This document shows positions 48,301-61,346 of a DNA stretch of 64,000 nt, in pieces. Source of the DNA: Centroberyx gerrardi (lineage: Eukaryota > Chordata > Actinopteri > Beryciformes > Berycidae). Position 1 is the first letter of the stretch. Every line of letters starts with the position of its first letter. The notes below the pieces were generated by a model, which was given only the letters and a program-made list of their open reading frames with translations, had not been told where the DNA came from and searched no databases. The translations under genes and the position numbers were made by a program. The stretch is taken from NCBI RefSeq assembly GCF_048128805.1, contig NC_136012.1:8006121-8070120 (forward strand), read 5' to 3'.

Positions 48301-50213
48301 ATGTTCAGAAAAAACGGAAAGAAGGACCCAGAACTGTTCCAGAACGTGTCTGAGGGGCTGCGGCGACTCTACCGGACCAAACTGTTCCCACTGGAGGACA
48401 CGTATCGATTCCACGACTTCCACTCCCCGGCACTCGAAGATGCCGACTTCGACAACAAGCCCATGGTCCTCCTGGTGGGTCAGTACTCCACCGGGAAGAC
48501 TACCTTCATTCGGCACCTGATGGAGCAGGACTTCCCCGGTATGCGGATCGGCCCCGAGCCGACCACGGACTCTTTCATCGCGGTGATGCACGGTGAACAG
48601 GAGGGGGTGATACCAGGCAACGCTCTGGTTGTCGACCCCAAAAAGCCCTTCCGCAAACTCAACGCCTTTGGCAACGCGTTCCTCAACAGGTAAAGCCTCT
48701 GCCAAGTTCCCACGCCTCAGTGGAGAACACATTAATGAGCTTACTGGAGACCCTGAGCAGGCAATGTGAAAAATGTAATACAGTAGGATTACAGCCACCG
48801 AGTAGCACAAAGCCCACAGTTATTGAGTAATGACTGAATCAAATTGACAGAATACCATTCTCATGCTTATGTAGTAGTCGTCATCAGCTAGTACAGTCGT
48901 GTGTCAAGACAAGTGTCATAACAACACATCCTCTTAAATTTAAATCACCCCTTTACAAGCCCCTACATGTAGCAAACTCTTTGAAACAAAACCACAGAAT
49001 ATGCTGTTGCACAATTTTCCCAGCTGTCTCTGAGCCAAGTGTGTATTTTTTTCCCCTGTTTCATCATCTCAAGAGAATGCATGTGTTTAGTGTCAATAGC
49101 TAGGTTGGGGAGCCGGTCTGTGTCTGGCAAAGGAAAGGGCAGGTAGGTGCTTTCCAACAACCCCATACAAAGGCTATCCCAGCTGGCAGAATTAGCCTAG
49201 CAGGTTGAAGCAGGCTTTTTACTTCCAGTCTGGACCAAATGTTGCAGGTGAACATTCTTGTACTTTGTACTGTTCAGCCACTTGTTCCTCAGCACCCGGG
49301 CAGAGTCACTTGTGGCACATTGCTTTGTGCTGATGTCACAGCGTGGCCCCTTGAACATAGGAATAGTTGTTATTGATGTTGCCAGGCAACATCAATGACC
49401 TTGCCTTGTCTTGTCCCAGGATGTCGGTGCCGTGAGTTTCATGCCCCCTGGCTGTATAAGAGTTGCTACATCAGTAGCAGTCGACAGGCCAACTCCCATG
49501 TCCGCTGCCTGTGAATAGGTCTTAAGAAATCTTATCTCAAAGGGTTAAAGGTTTTGCCGCCTATCTTCTTGTAGTATTGTGACATTGCTTATCTGTGACA
49601 ATGCTGTGGTTGTTGTTGAGTCAGCAGGTGTTCCACCGAGGTGATATTTTTGACAAAGACACTCAGCTGATTAGAGGTCCATCTGTGCAGGTAATGACCT
49701 GGAGGCTCTGAGAATCTTCCAGAATCTTTCCCAGCTTCATGAGTCACTCAGAGTGACACTCAGTTCTGGTATCCTCCATGATGTCTCAAATTTATATACA
49801 CAGAATCTGACGCAAAAGCTTCCCTCATGCCAAAAAGTCGGATTAATCAGAGGCCTTACTCAGATGTTGAGTGGAAACAATGCCGGTGTTTCACTGGGAA
49901 TATGAAGCGGGCGCCTCCCACTAGATATCCAAAGACAAACTGCAAGGTGAGACAGCACAAGCACGGCGTTATGACAAATAGTCTGAGCATGAATGGTGAC
50001 ACTTGAAGATGAAGTCTTGAACACTTAAATGCTTCCGGTCTATTCTGTGCGGGTGTATGATGACATCAGATGGCTAACAACTGATTGTTTGTAGGCCCAT
50101 TTCCTGTGCTGATGTTTAGAGGATGTAGGCATATCCCCTCTCTCTCCGCAGCAGTCTGTATGGTGTCACCTTGTGCAGGAGGAGCTAGCCAAACAGATGG
50201 ATAACACGCACGC

Positions 50214-50245
<32 letters not shown>

Positions 50246-53200
50246 GCATTACTTATCTTGTGGACAGTCATGATCTTAATCTGTCCCATTAGCTTCAGAT
50301 TATCAGCGGGGCCGTGCAGCCATATGCTGGATTAGGACAAACAACACAAGGCTAATTCACTCAGGTTGACACTTCCCAATTAGGCCCATTCCCATTATTT
50401 ACTGAAATTATTTCCCTCAATTATTTAGAGTGTTTGCTTTAGTCTGCCTGGAGTGCAAACTGAGTGGGATTTGTACTTTTTTAATTAATTATTCCATTGC
50501 GCCAGGCTGAATCCTAACCCAGTTGACCTCAGATAAGTAAATGAATCAATTTCAAATTGACTACTAGGTTTTCCCCTTTCCTCTGCTGACCTCATCAGAG
50601 GGCTATGACTCAACAGCCCAGGAGTCAACCCTCAGCTCGAGCAGTCCGTTCCAGACTCCAGAAGGAAGCAGATAACAACATGTGAAAATAAGGGCTATTG
50701 TCCATTGTAGCATCGTTTGTCAAACTGTTGGATGGAATCACATGGTACCGTGGGACTTGTGGTTTTCTTTGAATACAGCCTACATCTTGACTCAGAAGGA
50801 CAGTGAAGGTTCAGTGGTCATACACTGGCTTTATGAGAGCCTTTTGTAGCTCATACCAGCATATAGCAGGATGTGTGATTATGACTGCAATAGCAGGTGC
50901 ATGACCTATATACACAGCTCTGTATGAGTAGGCCTAATGCATAACTGCTACAGTTAAGATGGCATGTAGCCGAGAGCAGGCATACATGAAGCTTTTGTCG
51001 AGCACCACATCCAGACTTTGGAACTGGGCTGTTTTTGGCTCAGACTTGGCCACTTTTCCATTTTCCACACAAAAGGCCAACGGTATTTAGATTGGCCTTC
51101 TACTATGGGTTGGAGTGTCGTTTTACTTATAAAAGTAGACAGGGAATATTAAGGGTCAATTTGATAATTGGCTGATTTGGGGGGGGAAAAAAATACCTTT
51201 TCTAACTTGGAGAAGCACATAGGGCCTGGTTAGATGTGATGACAGTTCCATTGTGCAGCTCTCTAACCATAGTTATTCAGCCTGCGGATTAGCCTTTAAC
51301 TACCAGGCTTAGATGGGACTGGCACATCCTATAACCAGTTATTTATGAAGAGAGTAAACAGAGCTCAGTCAGTTGATTCCCACATATATAATGTGCTCTT
51401 GGGACTGAGAGATCCAAATGCTAACAGCTGATATACTCTAGTTTCTCCCTCATTTCACTTTAGTTGCAGCTGAGTTTCAGATTGCCTCCCATTGCTGTTG
51501 TAATGAGCAGTCCCAAGGGCCCAGATGAGTTTGCGTCATCTTTATCTTTATTCTCCTCTTCCACCTCCAGATAAACCAGAGGATTCTGTGCTGTATATTG
51601 TCCTGCTCTCTTCCCATTTAGTCAAAGCAGCATTGCAGTCAGAGGGCCCCCAATGTGTTTGTGCGCTCTCTGTGAGCCAGTAGTCAGTAAAGCCCGAGTC
51701 AGCAGAGTGTAAGTTCCGCTCTGGCCCGCCCCGCCCCGGCCTGCACTGTCCTGTTCCGTCCTGTGCTGCTCACGGGCTGTTATTCCAGGACACTGACTCG
51801 GCACTTTACCGTGATAGGGGCTTACACATGCCCTCTCCCTCGCAGAGCACATATACCACACACACAAATGCGCACATGGACACACTCGCACAAGCAGAGA
51901 GTATACATGCACACACACACGCACACACACTCAGCAAGACCTCAAAGGAAACAAACATGTGGAAAAGAGCCACAGTTGCAACCTCCCTGTCCACATCCCC
52001 ATTGCTAGCGGCAGCCACCCCGTTTCCTCTTCTCTCTCTGGGAAGTTGAGGTTACGGTGTGAGAGCAGGTCATAGGGGCAGGAGGTGAGGCAAGAGAGGA
52101 AGACCTTTTATATATTAAGCTGGAGCTTGACTTCCAATCACACGCCCAGGTCTGACGTGGAACATTAACCCCCGCCAGCATGCCAGGGCCGCAGCCCCAG
52201 AAAGGGGGTGGGTTTCACACTTTCTCGAGACATAGTATGAGCAGAAAAGGATTTCAGACAGTTCCAGGCTCGTGGGCCCCCGTGCCTGGTAGAGGCCTCT
52301 GTTTCTAAGTATTCCGCTAGAGTTCATCCGACTTTTTTTTTTCTAGAAGCTCTGTGTGGAAAATGTTGGGCTAGATAGTTAAATGGAAAACCTGAGCCAA
52401 GATTCCAACTGGATATCATACCCCATCGGCCGAGACAGAGGGAGGAAAAAAACCTGCATGTTTGTTATCTTTGGCAGTCAGGTTTATTGTAATATAATAC
52501 CATGCATAGGATCTATATAACAGCCCCTCTCTCAAATTTCTTTGACTTCTTGTTTGTCCTTGGATTTTTCCTTTTTCCCCCTGCGTGTGGTGTGGGACCT
52601 CTGTTAGGGGTTGCGGTGTGTGTGTGTCTGCCCTGGCTGCGGTTGCAGCAAGAATGTAAAGACAAGGTTCTCCCGGTCTTGTGACCTGGTGCCTCTGAGC
52701 TTATGTTGTGAATATTAGTTCACAGCGACTGAACGAGCAGCAGAGCGAGAAGGAGGACTCTGAAGCTGTGGGTCGTCTTAACAATCGCCCTCTTTGTCCC
52801 GAGCGGGACACCGTGGGCTTGTGCGCAGCCCACTCATCCTCTCATGCTTCATAAAGTGTGATTATCTATGTGTGTGTGTGTGTGTGTGTCTCGGCTCGCT
52901 CCTCTCCTCATTCAGCCTTTAAAGTTTAAAACCCCCGTGTCCCAGCTTAAAGGGAGCCATTGTGCATCGACTGATGTTGCATCAGGAATCGCTCAAGCCC
53001 ATGATTCATGAATTATAATTTATTATAATGTTTACCAGTATTTCCCTAACATTCTTGCAGCAGCTGTGGCCTCCGACCACTAGTAAGTTCCCCCTACTGT
53101 CAGAAAAAGGATTATAAAAAATATATCATCATCTAGTCTTATTGTACCCTCAAAAAACAAAACTAACATAGAGGTTAAGTGTTAACCCAGGGGTTAAACA

Positions 53201-55355
53201 ACCCTAGGCTAAGAATGCACAGTGTTAAAGACCCTTATGCGGGACAGTATTGTAGAATTTGTCTCGATATAATCAAATAATCCTCTAAATATGAACGGTT
53301 TTGGACCTATAAGGAGTTGTGGAAGTGGAAACGGTGGCTGCACCCCGAACCAAATTTTTTTCCTATACCCCCCCACTGCTACTGCTCCAGTTGTGTAGCT
53401 TTTCCAGTACGGGCATTCCACTGATGTTACTCTTAGGGCCTGAGAGCGAGGAGGTTGTCAGTGAAAAGCACCTGCTTAATGCCAAGCTTATGTATAAACA
53501 CTCTCACCCGACTGGTTCTGTGCGTCTCTCCCTCCTCCTCCCTCTCTCTTTCACTCTCGTTCTCTCTTGCTCCTTTCTCTCTCTCTATCTCTCTCTCTAT
53601 CCTAACCTTAATCCTAACCCTTTCCCCTCTCTCTCTGTGCTTCTCGGCAGGTTCATGTGCGCTCAGATGCCTAACCCCGTCCTGGAGAGCATCAGTATCA
53701 TCGATACCCCTGGAATCCTGTCGGGGGAGAAACAAAGGATCAGTAGAGGTCTGCCTCACACACACACATACTTTACACTCACACTCATTTGTTCACTCAA
53801 CCACCCACTAGGTTTTGTACACAGCCACACCCTCCCCTCAACCACAATACTTAAATACACCTGATAAAAAGCCTGCACAATATACCCACAGGAAGTCAGA
53901 AGTTCAAACACGAAGAAGTAAACAATTAACCTACACACTCCCTCTCCCTTTCCCTCTGCCTCTCTCCAATATGTGTAGCAGTGTAGTCCACATTGTTGTC
54001 AGACCCGCACTTGGCTCTTGCCTCCTCGGGCCAGAGCCTAAAGAAACAGGTCATGTAAATCTCAGTTAACATGGAGGCCTTCTCAGCATGACGGAGGCTA
54101 GGAGAGGGAGCAGAGCACTTTGAAGCTTGCTCACTTCCTGTCTCTTTACCTATGTTTATCTAGGTCAGTGTCCTCTCTCACATCCCTCTGTCTGTGTGTC
54201 TGTGTCTCTGTTTTCACATCTGTCATTAGCCGGGCTTTCATCCATGCAAATTATGATGTATCGAATTAGAAAGGCTGAATGGGGGAAAAAAAAAAATATA
54301 TATTTTTTTTTTAAGTGGAAAGGATTTTTGTTGCCAAGCGAATTATGCGATAAATTGTGATACATTTGTCAAATAAATAATGACATGGCAACGTTTTTGC
54401 TGTCATCCTGGATATTCCCACAAGGCAGGTAAAAATGTCAGTGTGTTGTCGCTCCATAAGGCCCCAGTGTAGGTGATAGGGCCAGTTGGTGCTTCATAAT
54501 ATTGCCAAGTGCATTTCTTTGTTTTCATCTTCACACAGCATGAAATAGGACAAATATTAGCTTACACAAAACAAGAACAATAACGTTTCATTTCATCAAG
54601 TTACATTTTGTAAGGTCACCTAAATTGGCTTGATGATTAGATGGAAACATATCTTGTGTCTCTCTCTGTTTCTGTCTTTTTGTCTCTTTTTGTTTTTCTT
54701 TCATTCTGTCTTTATTTTCTCCCTTTCTGTTTCTCTCTCTCCCTCTCTCTTTCTCTTTCTCTCTCTATCTCTGTCTCTGTCTCACTCCCCACCCCAGTGC
54801 TCTCTGGAAAGAAATCACTTCATACTGTGATTAATTCTCCACTTGCTGCAACAACGGCGTGACCTGCAGGGTCACTTAAGAATCGCCACATACACAGTTT
54901 TTCCTCGTACTTTTTTTGATGAGCTTACAAAACACAGGCAAAAGATAATGGAGGAACGGAACACAACTTCTGCTTTTTGTACCTGTTCTGTGCCCCTTTT
55001 TAGAGGAAGTATAAATACGGCAACAAGGGATGATTTGACGTTTTTGTGTACTCTGGGGAAAGGAAGCGGAGTAAAGCAGGGAGTGTAGCAAGAATTCCCC
55101 CCCCCCCCCCCCCCCCCCCCCCCCATGTTGCGCAGAGGGCTGATATTACACAGTTAGTCAATCCGCTCTTTATTGACTCCAATTTCTCCTGAGACAGCGA
55201 GGGAGAAAAAAAGAGGGTGTGTGGAAGAGAATGAAAGGGAGAGCGGTCAGAGAGAAGGGAAGAGAGAAAGAGCATGAAGGACGGTCGTTAAAGAGACCGA
55301 AAAGGCCAAAGAAGCGACTGTAAACATAAATGTAAATAAGTGCCATCTGATAAGG

Positions 55356-55403
<48 letters not shown>

Positions 55404-58400
55404 GGGACCGGTGCATGTCGAGGTGACCCTGTCTAGGGAGGGAACGAAATCTGACGCCGCTTACCTCAGACAATTTTGTTTCTATACATACATACTTACG
55501 CACTCTAACTCTCCATAGCACACACACACACACTCTCACACGCACACACACACAAAACACACTCACGCTCTACCTGTCTCGTGCACACACATACAGACGT
55601 GGTTATCTTTATGTCTGCCTCTGTTTCTGTATAAACACAGATAGAGTACTGTACTCCACAGACATACTGTACTGTCAGTCTAATATATAAACATGGCTGA
55701 CTGGATTGTGCAGCTGAGGTATGACAGGCCTCTGTGTGTGAGTGTGTGTGCGCACATCTACTAGGAATGCTGGTGGATCCCGGGCTCATGCCAGGCTAAA
55801 CCACGGTATTGTGTCAGATAATTTCCCTTAGTGCTAAAATCCGATACTAAGGGCAACGTGTGACATGTCAGATATGGAAGCCAAACATTTTGACTTTCTT
55901 TCACTAAGAGAAGCATGCTAGATCTCTCTAATATGCCGGTTAGTGTAGGATTGGCACAAGTATCGGACTGTACTGTAAATTTAGCCCTCTTCAGCTTTGT
56001 CGTGGCCCAGAGGAGTGTGATTCGTCAGTGCAAAAATGGTATGGGTGCATCCCTAGCATGCACATGCATATGTAGGCGTAGCAGTTGTTAATGCGGGCTA
56101 TAGTAAGCCTGGGCCTGAGCAGCTGTCTTTCTGTCTGCCTGCCTGCCTGCCTGCACAGGGACATGTGTGTTGAAAGAAGCCATTGGACAGAAGGAGGAGG
56201 AGGAATGTCCTCAGCTGAATCCCACAGGAATCTTTTAAACATTCCCTTTTTTTTATCCCCCCCTAACTTTCACTTTTTATATGCGCACATGCAGACACGC
56301 GCTCTTGTTTGGGTATGATGTCTGCCTCCTTCTTACATCCTCTGCCTCTGTCTTTCACTACCCTTGATTCGTTCTCTTTTAATTACACACTGGGTTTTGG
56401 TTTCACTTTGACCCCCCTGCCTTTGTCTCTCTCTTTCTCTATCCATCTCTCTGTCTCCCTCTCTCTAATATACACGTGCTCAGACAGACAAAAGCTAGGC
56501 ATGTTGGAATGCATGTGCAGCAGATCTGGCACTGATTGTGCGGCAGCCTAGATGAGCTTTTAGACCAACTACATTCTTCTCTGATCAGATGACACAGACA
56601 CTAATCAAAACCATAATTCCCTCTCTCTGTCTCTCCCTCCCTCCCTTCACAGTTCCTTAAGGCAAAAGGGAAGCTCAGAAAAAAGACCTAGTTTATGTAA
56701 CTTGAGTTATTAGCTTCCTCTTATTTCTAAATTAGTCAAAGGCAGAAGTGAATAGTATGTTTCAATGCTCTAGCAGTTGTAGAAATGTGTTTGTAGCACA
56801 CCCCAGGCACAGGCGTGTCACTTCCTACCAGCGTGCGCTCCATTACTGCTGCACCATAGTATTTTATGCTAATGCTCTTCTCTCTGTCTCAAGCTTTTGC
56901 TCTCTTTCTCTTCCCTTTTTCTTTGACCTTCCCTTCACTGATAAGCTTATTCCTTATGATAAGTCACATTGCAAAGCAGTGCCGAACACTATCCCTGATA
57001 TTAGCCATGTACCTGCTGGGTCTGCTGCCCAGTAGATGGTGTACTGAGCCCACCTTGTGAAACATAGATTCTCCAGAGGACTCAGGTTCAAACCCCTTTC
57101 TTTTACTGTTTTCCATCTTCCGCTGTACACCTTTCTTTCTTACATTTCCTGCTGTCTCAGTAATGTCAGTTAATAAGTAACCAGGAAAAAGCCTTCCCTT
57201 TTGAAAGCCCTTATCCAGACTTTATTAGATGCTTTATCGGCATGACTTGGAAAATGGAGTTATATATGGAAAATCACAGTCCATCATAACTCAAAACACT
57301 GGTACCTCAGTATTTTATGAATGCCACCAATGTAAGCCAAGCATTTGTAGCCTCAAAATACATTTAAGACCCGTGTTAATCTGTCAGGCTTCATCTCGGA
57401 GGCTCAGCCAGTCAATTTTAGAGTGGAAAAAATCTCTTGAATCTCACGCATCAATTCCTAAACAAAGCCTGCAGCGGGGTGACAGTGTTTGTCACCATGG
57501 GGCGCCATACTGTGTGTACAAATCGGTCTTTAAGAAGCCATTCTCCTCTCCTTTTCTCCCCGTAGGCTACGACTTTGCAGCGGTGCTGGAGTGGTTCGCT
57601 GAGCGCGTGGACCGCATCATTCTCCTGTTCGACGCCCACAAGCTGGACATCTCGGACGAGTTCTCCGAGGTGATCCGCGCCCTCAAGAATCACGAGGACA
57701 AGATGCGCGTGGTGCTGAACAAGGCGGACCAGATCAGCACCCAGCAGCTGATGAGGGTCTATGGAGCGCTGATGTGGTCCCTGGGCAAAATCATCAACAC
57801 ACCTGAGGTAGGTGGCATTTTTCAAGGGCGGTGAGGGAGTTTAAAAGGGGTAGCTTGATGTTTTGGATTTTACGTGGTTGTTTTTCATTGCTTGTGACCG
57901 TGTGCTTAAGTGTTTTTTTTATGTTTGTCCTTCAGTTTCCTTAAAATTGGCTTGGTAGCATTCTTCGGTGAAACCAACGGGGACTGCTGCCTGTAAAGTA
58001 GCCAGTTAGCTTGCGTCCCAAGTCCCAGTCAAAATAAGGGCTAGAGGGGAGTACAAGTAGCAAGTGAATCCAAGCATTCACCAGTCGAACATATGGAAAT
58101 TATTCTAAAACTTGATCGGCTGGTTAGTCACTGAATTGGCTGCTAGAGTAGACAGATGTACCTGCCAAAGCCAAATATATCAGCATTTTGCTGGTGGCTA
58201 GTGTTGTTTTCCCACACTGACTGCAAGGCATTCAGTTGGCAGGAATCACTTGTTAGACCTACTTTGCCTTGTGAACAATTTTTTTGTTTGGTTGGTGAGG
58301 TCATCGGAGGTGTCACTGGGTAATGTCATCACTCTGTTAATGTTAAGAGGAAAAATGTGGCTGCCTTTAGCTAGGACAGAGGTCAAGTGCCTTTTCCATA

Positions 58401-61119
58401 GTAATAGTAGAGACTTGTGACAGATTTTAAGGTTGTCCTGGCCAAGGTTTTCAACATGTCAGTTACAGTAGGCATAGGAGAATTGGAAAACTCCTTATCA
58501 ATGCAATGAAAGTGAAACAGTCATTACAAAGATTTTATTACCATGTTTCTCAATTCATATTTACCACCTGGTGTCATGTGACTTTCCTTGGTTTATGATT
58601 CTGTGCCGACAGTTTTGTTAATGTTTGGTCTATGGCCATAATCATAAACCTATTCCACAGTAACCTTTGGATCACCTTGATAATTATTTACTGACTTTGT
58701 GAGTGTGTTGCGTTGCAAAGCCTCTCCACACAATGTGAAGCACGGTGCACATAAAAGTCAACCTGACAATCCCTTATTACATTGTTAGACATCCTGAATG
58801 TCTTTTTTTTGCGTATATGTATTTATTTTTGTGTCTGTTTACACTCTAGCCGGGTTGCGGTGTCACACGCATGTGACCTGCGAAAAGAATTTCCTCTCCT
58901 ATGGGTGTGGGCAGTAAACTAAAACCTGACAGACAATGGGGAGTGAGCTAACTTTGTGGAACCTTATTCCAGGTGGTACGCGTGTACATCGGGTCGTTCT
59001 GGGCCCAGCCCCTGTTGGTCCCTGACAACAGGAAGTTGTTTGAGGCGGAGGAGCAGGACCTGTTCTTGGACATCCAGTCGTTGCCACGTAACGCAGCGCT
59101 ACGCAAACTCAACGACCTCATCAAGCGGGCACGCCTCGCTAAGGTTGGCACTAATAACAAATCATTCAAAAGCTGCGTCGAACCATGGTTGTTATTCTTA
59201 AATATCAGTCAGATTATAGACAGTGTGTGGTTTTTTTTTCAGTGGTTGTTTTTTTTAGTTTCAGTCAGTACTCTCACTTTCTACCTCGTGCATTTTCTCT
59301 CTCTCTCTCTCTCTCTCTCTGTTGCTCTCATTCTGTCACTCCCCCTCTCTAAGGAATGCCCAGAAAAGTCCTACTTTATGCAACTTTGTTAGTATTTACA
59401 TTCCCCTTGTTTCTAAATAACCCAAAGGCAGAAGTGAGTCTTTTAGCAGTCTGCTGATATGGTAATCTTGTAAATTTACAAGAAGAAGATGGTTATCTGT
59501 TACTTCTGCTACTAATCCATATTGAGCAAATCAGTATTTCCCTCTTCAGTTTTTCTTGTTGGCAAACCAATAAATAGATTTTTTTCTTTTAGTGCTCCAC
59601 TGACAAAGTTTTTAAAATTTTTATTGAATATATAGAATAGTCTGAATTTAATTAGTGGGCAAGTGTCAGACTATTCTGTTTATGTTTGGATATGGTGTCC
59701 AGGTGCAAGCCTACATCATCAGTTCTCTGAAGAAGGAGATGCCGAGTGTGTTTGGGAAGGAGTCTAAGAAGAAGGAGCTGATCTCCAACCTGGGAGAAAT
59801 CTACTTGAAGATCGAGAAGGAGCACCAGATCTCACCTGGAGACTTCCCCAAACTCGGCAAGATGCAGGTGAGACGATTAAAACAAGTAAGCGGTAAACAT
59901 GTCGTCCCCCATGAATGATGCAGAGTTGGAGTGGGACGATAAGTAGAAAATATGTTACCTCATGTCTCTTGAATGTATGAGGCAGGGAAAGGGAAGAGTA
60001 GGTGCCATTCATTGACGTCCAAGATAAACATTGTAGTGCACACCTTGGACCAATCAGTGATATTTTGAAAATGGCAGAACACAGCAAAAAGATGCATCAT
60101 TCCCCAAAGTTTTGACAAAATCCGATCAGTGGTGTCCAAGATTTGCGTGATGGATGGATGGACCAGAGCCGATCCATAGTCCCTCCCCAGATTTCATCAT
60201 GGGAGACAAAAAAACAAGTTAAATCCAGCCAACAAGAGGGTATACAGTGATTTACTATCCACAACTGTACAGGTTTGATGAAATGATAGCTTTGACTCTC
60301 CACTACACAGTATACTGACATTTTAAAAACAAAGGATGTGGTGTTATAAAATGTACCAAGAAAGGTTTTGGAGTAAAATGACCTTCCAACCCTCCTACGC
60401 TCTCCCTTTTCTGCCCTCTTTTCCGCCCCTTGCCCCCCAGGATGGGCCAGGACGGGGACGAGATTTATTTTTCCTGGTTTGCCAGGAAATCCTGCTTCTT
60501 GTATGCTACTCCCATTGGTAGCCAGTGAAGACTGATCTATTTCCATCACCAATTCCTGTTTTCCCTCAACCCCCCCTCCCTTTAGGAGCTGCTGAATGGC
60601 CACGACTTCTCCAAGTTCCCAGCGCTGAAGCCCAAGCTGCTGGAGGCCGTGGAGGACATGCTGGCCAACGACATCGCCCGCCTCATGGCCTTGGTACGCC
60701 AGGAGGAGGCCACCATGCCCAGCCAGTCCGTCAAGGGCGGAGCCTTCGAGGGCGCCATGAGCGGGCCCTTCGGCCACGGTTACGGCGAGGGGGCTAGCGA
60801 AGGCATCGACGAGCTGGAGTGGGTGGTGGGCCGTGACAAGCCCTCGTACGACGAGATCTTCTACACCCTCTCTCCCATCAACGGCAAAGTGTCCGGCGCC
60901 GCGGCCAAGAAGGAGATGCTCAAGTCCAAGCTGCCCAACACGGTCCTGGGGAAGATCTGGAAGCTGGCCGACGTGGATAAAGACGGCCACCTCGACGACG
61001 AGGAGTTCGCCCTGGCCAACCACCTGATCAAGGTGAAGCTGGAGGGCCACGAGCTGCCGGGCGAGCTGCCAGAACACCTGGTGCCCCCGTCCAAGCGCGG
61101 GGGAATGCTGGAGGCCTAG
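48301..61119 (+). CDS. ehd1: EH domain-containing protein 1 (EHD1)
   Basis: Dynamin-like ATPase that tubulates and cuts endosomal membranes, drives recycling and helps form the ciliary vesicle. Exons: 48301-48689, 53651-53748, 57566-57807, 58973-59143, 59703-59867 and 60586-61119, giving 532 aa (human EHD1 534). Order: N-terminal helix; P-loop GQYSTGKT at 60-67; switch-region motif [23 protein letters not shown] guanine-binding-like motif in RVVLNKADQ; second helical region ([13 protein letters not shown]); linker with [11 protein letters not shown]-terminal EH domain with one EF-hand loop [13 protein letters not shown]. Residues such as [22 protein letters not shown] and LKNHEDK favour EHD1 over EHD4 or EHD2; EHD3 is the nearest alternative. 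The a/b fish copy cannot be told. The exon 2 donor GTCTGC is weak, followed by CA repeats. Intron 1 is 5 kb. Confidence 0.95.
48690..53650. other. ehd1 intron 1, candidate regulatory sequence
   Basis: A 5-kb intron. It holds a 25-bp palindrome with an RFX X-box core (49372-49396), an AT-rich stretch with homeodomain-like TTAATTAATTATT words (50350-50560), a CA microsatellite at about 50225-50246 and a long pyrimidine tract before the exon 2 acceptor. No internal gene seen. Confidence 0.5.
49372..49396. promoter_or_regulatory. 25-bp perfect palindrome containing an RFX X-box
   Basis: Twelve-base arms ATTGATGTTGCC and GGCAACATCAAT around a single A. The core GTTGCCAGGCAAC (49378-49390) is identical to the palindrome at 45196-45208. 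Confidence 0.6.
55097..55124. repeat. C28 homopolymer
   Basis: 28 consecutive C in ehd1 intron 2. Unusual in length; it may mark an assembly or sequencing uncertainty. Confidence 0.9.
55359..55401. repeat. (GT)21 microsatellite
   Basis: Uninterrupted GT run in ehd1 intron 2. Confidence 0.95.
56655..56765. repeat. Dispersed repeat copy A in ehd1 intron 2
   Basis: About 110 bp (CTCAGAAAAAAGACCTAG, ATTTCTAAATTAGTC, AAAGGCAGAAGTGAA) related to 59350-59455 in intron 4. Family unknown. Confidence 0.55.
57808..58972. other. ehd1 intron 3, no internal gene
   Basis: A 1.16-kb intron of mixed composition without recognisable repeat or RNA gene. Confidence 0.4.
59295..59320. repeat. (CT)13 microsatellite in ehd1 intron 4
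   Basis: CT run immediately before repeat copy B. Copy A in intron 2 is also preceded by CT-rich sequence. Confidence 0.85.
59350..59455. repeat. Dispersed repeat copy B in ehd1 intron 4
   Basis: CCCAGAAAAGTCCTACTTTATG, TTTCTAAATAACCC and AAAGGCAGAAGTGAG align in order with copy A at 56655-56765. Same orientation. Confidence 0.55.
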
Positions 61120-61346
61120 TGAACCGGAGAACAGGGGAGCGGCCTGGAGACCCCTCCCTCCCGCGTCCGAGCTTTGCTCGCTGCTTAGGACTTCCCAGAC
61201 AAAAAGTCCTACGCAGCGTGCCAAGCCGGCGTGGGCAGAGCCATGAGCATCATCCTGTAGCAAGCCGTGGGTCTCCAGGCTCCCGAACGCACCGCGAGGA
61301 GGAATTGCTGTGATCTTTTTCACCAGAGAGAGACTGGAGGGTTTCT

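Larger units (their letters stand above)
53749..57565. other. ehd1 intron 2, repeats only
   Basis: A 3.8-kb intron holding pyrimidine-rich low-complexity sequence (54655-54790), a C28 run, a GT microsatellite and a repeat shared with intron 4. A tRNA-like word (GGTTCAAACCC, near 57090) has no matching A box. Confidence 0.5.

Noticed and set aside
54281-54315. A-run/TATATA/T-run hairpin in ehd1 intron 2
   Set aside because: Self-complementary low-complexity A and T tracts. No precursor-like asymmetry to suggest a microRNA.
57040-57110. tRNA-like B box (GGTTCAAACCC) in ehd1 intron 2
   Set aside because: No A box at the right distance and no cloverleaf. At most a decayed SINE fragment.
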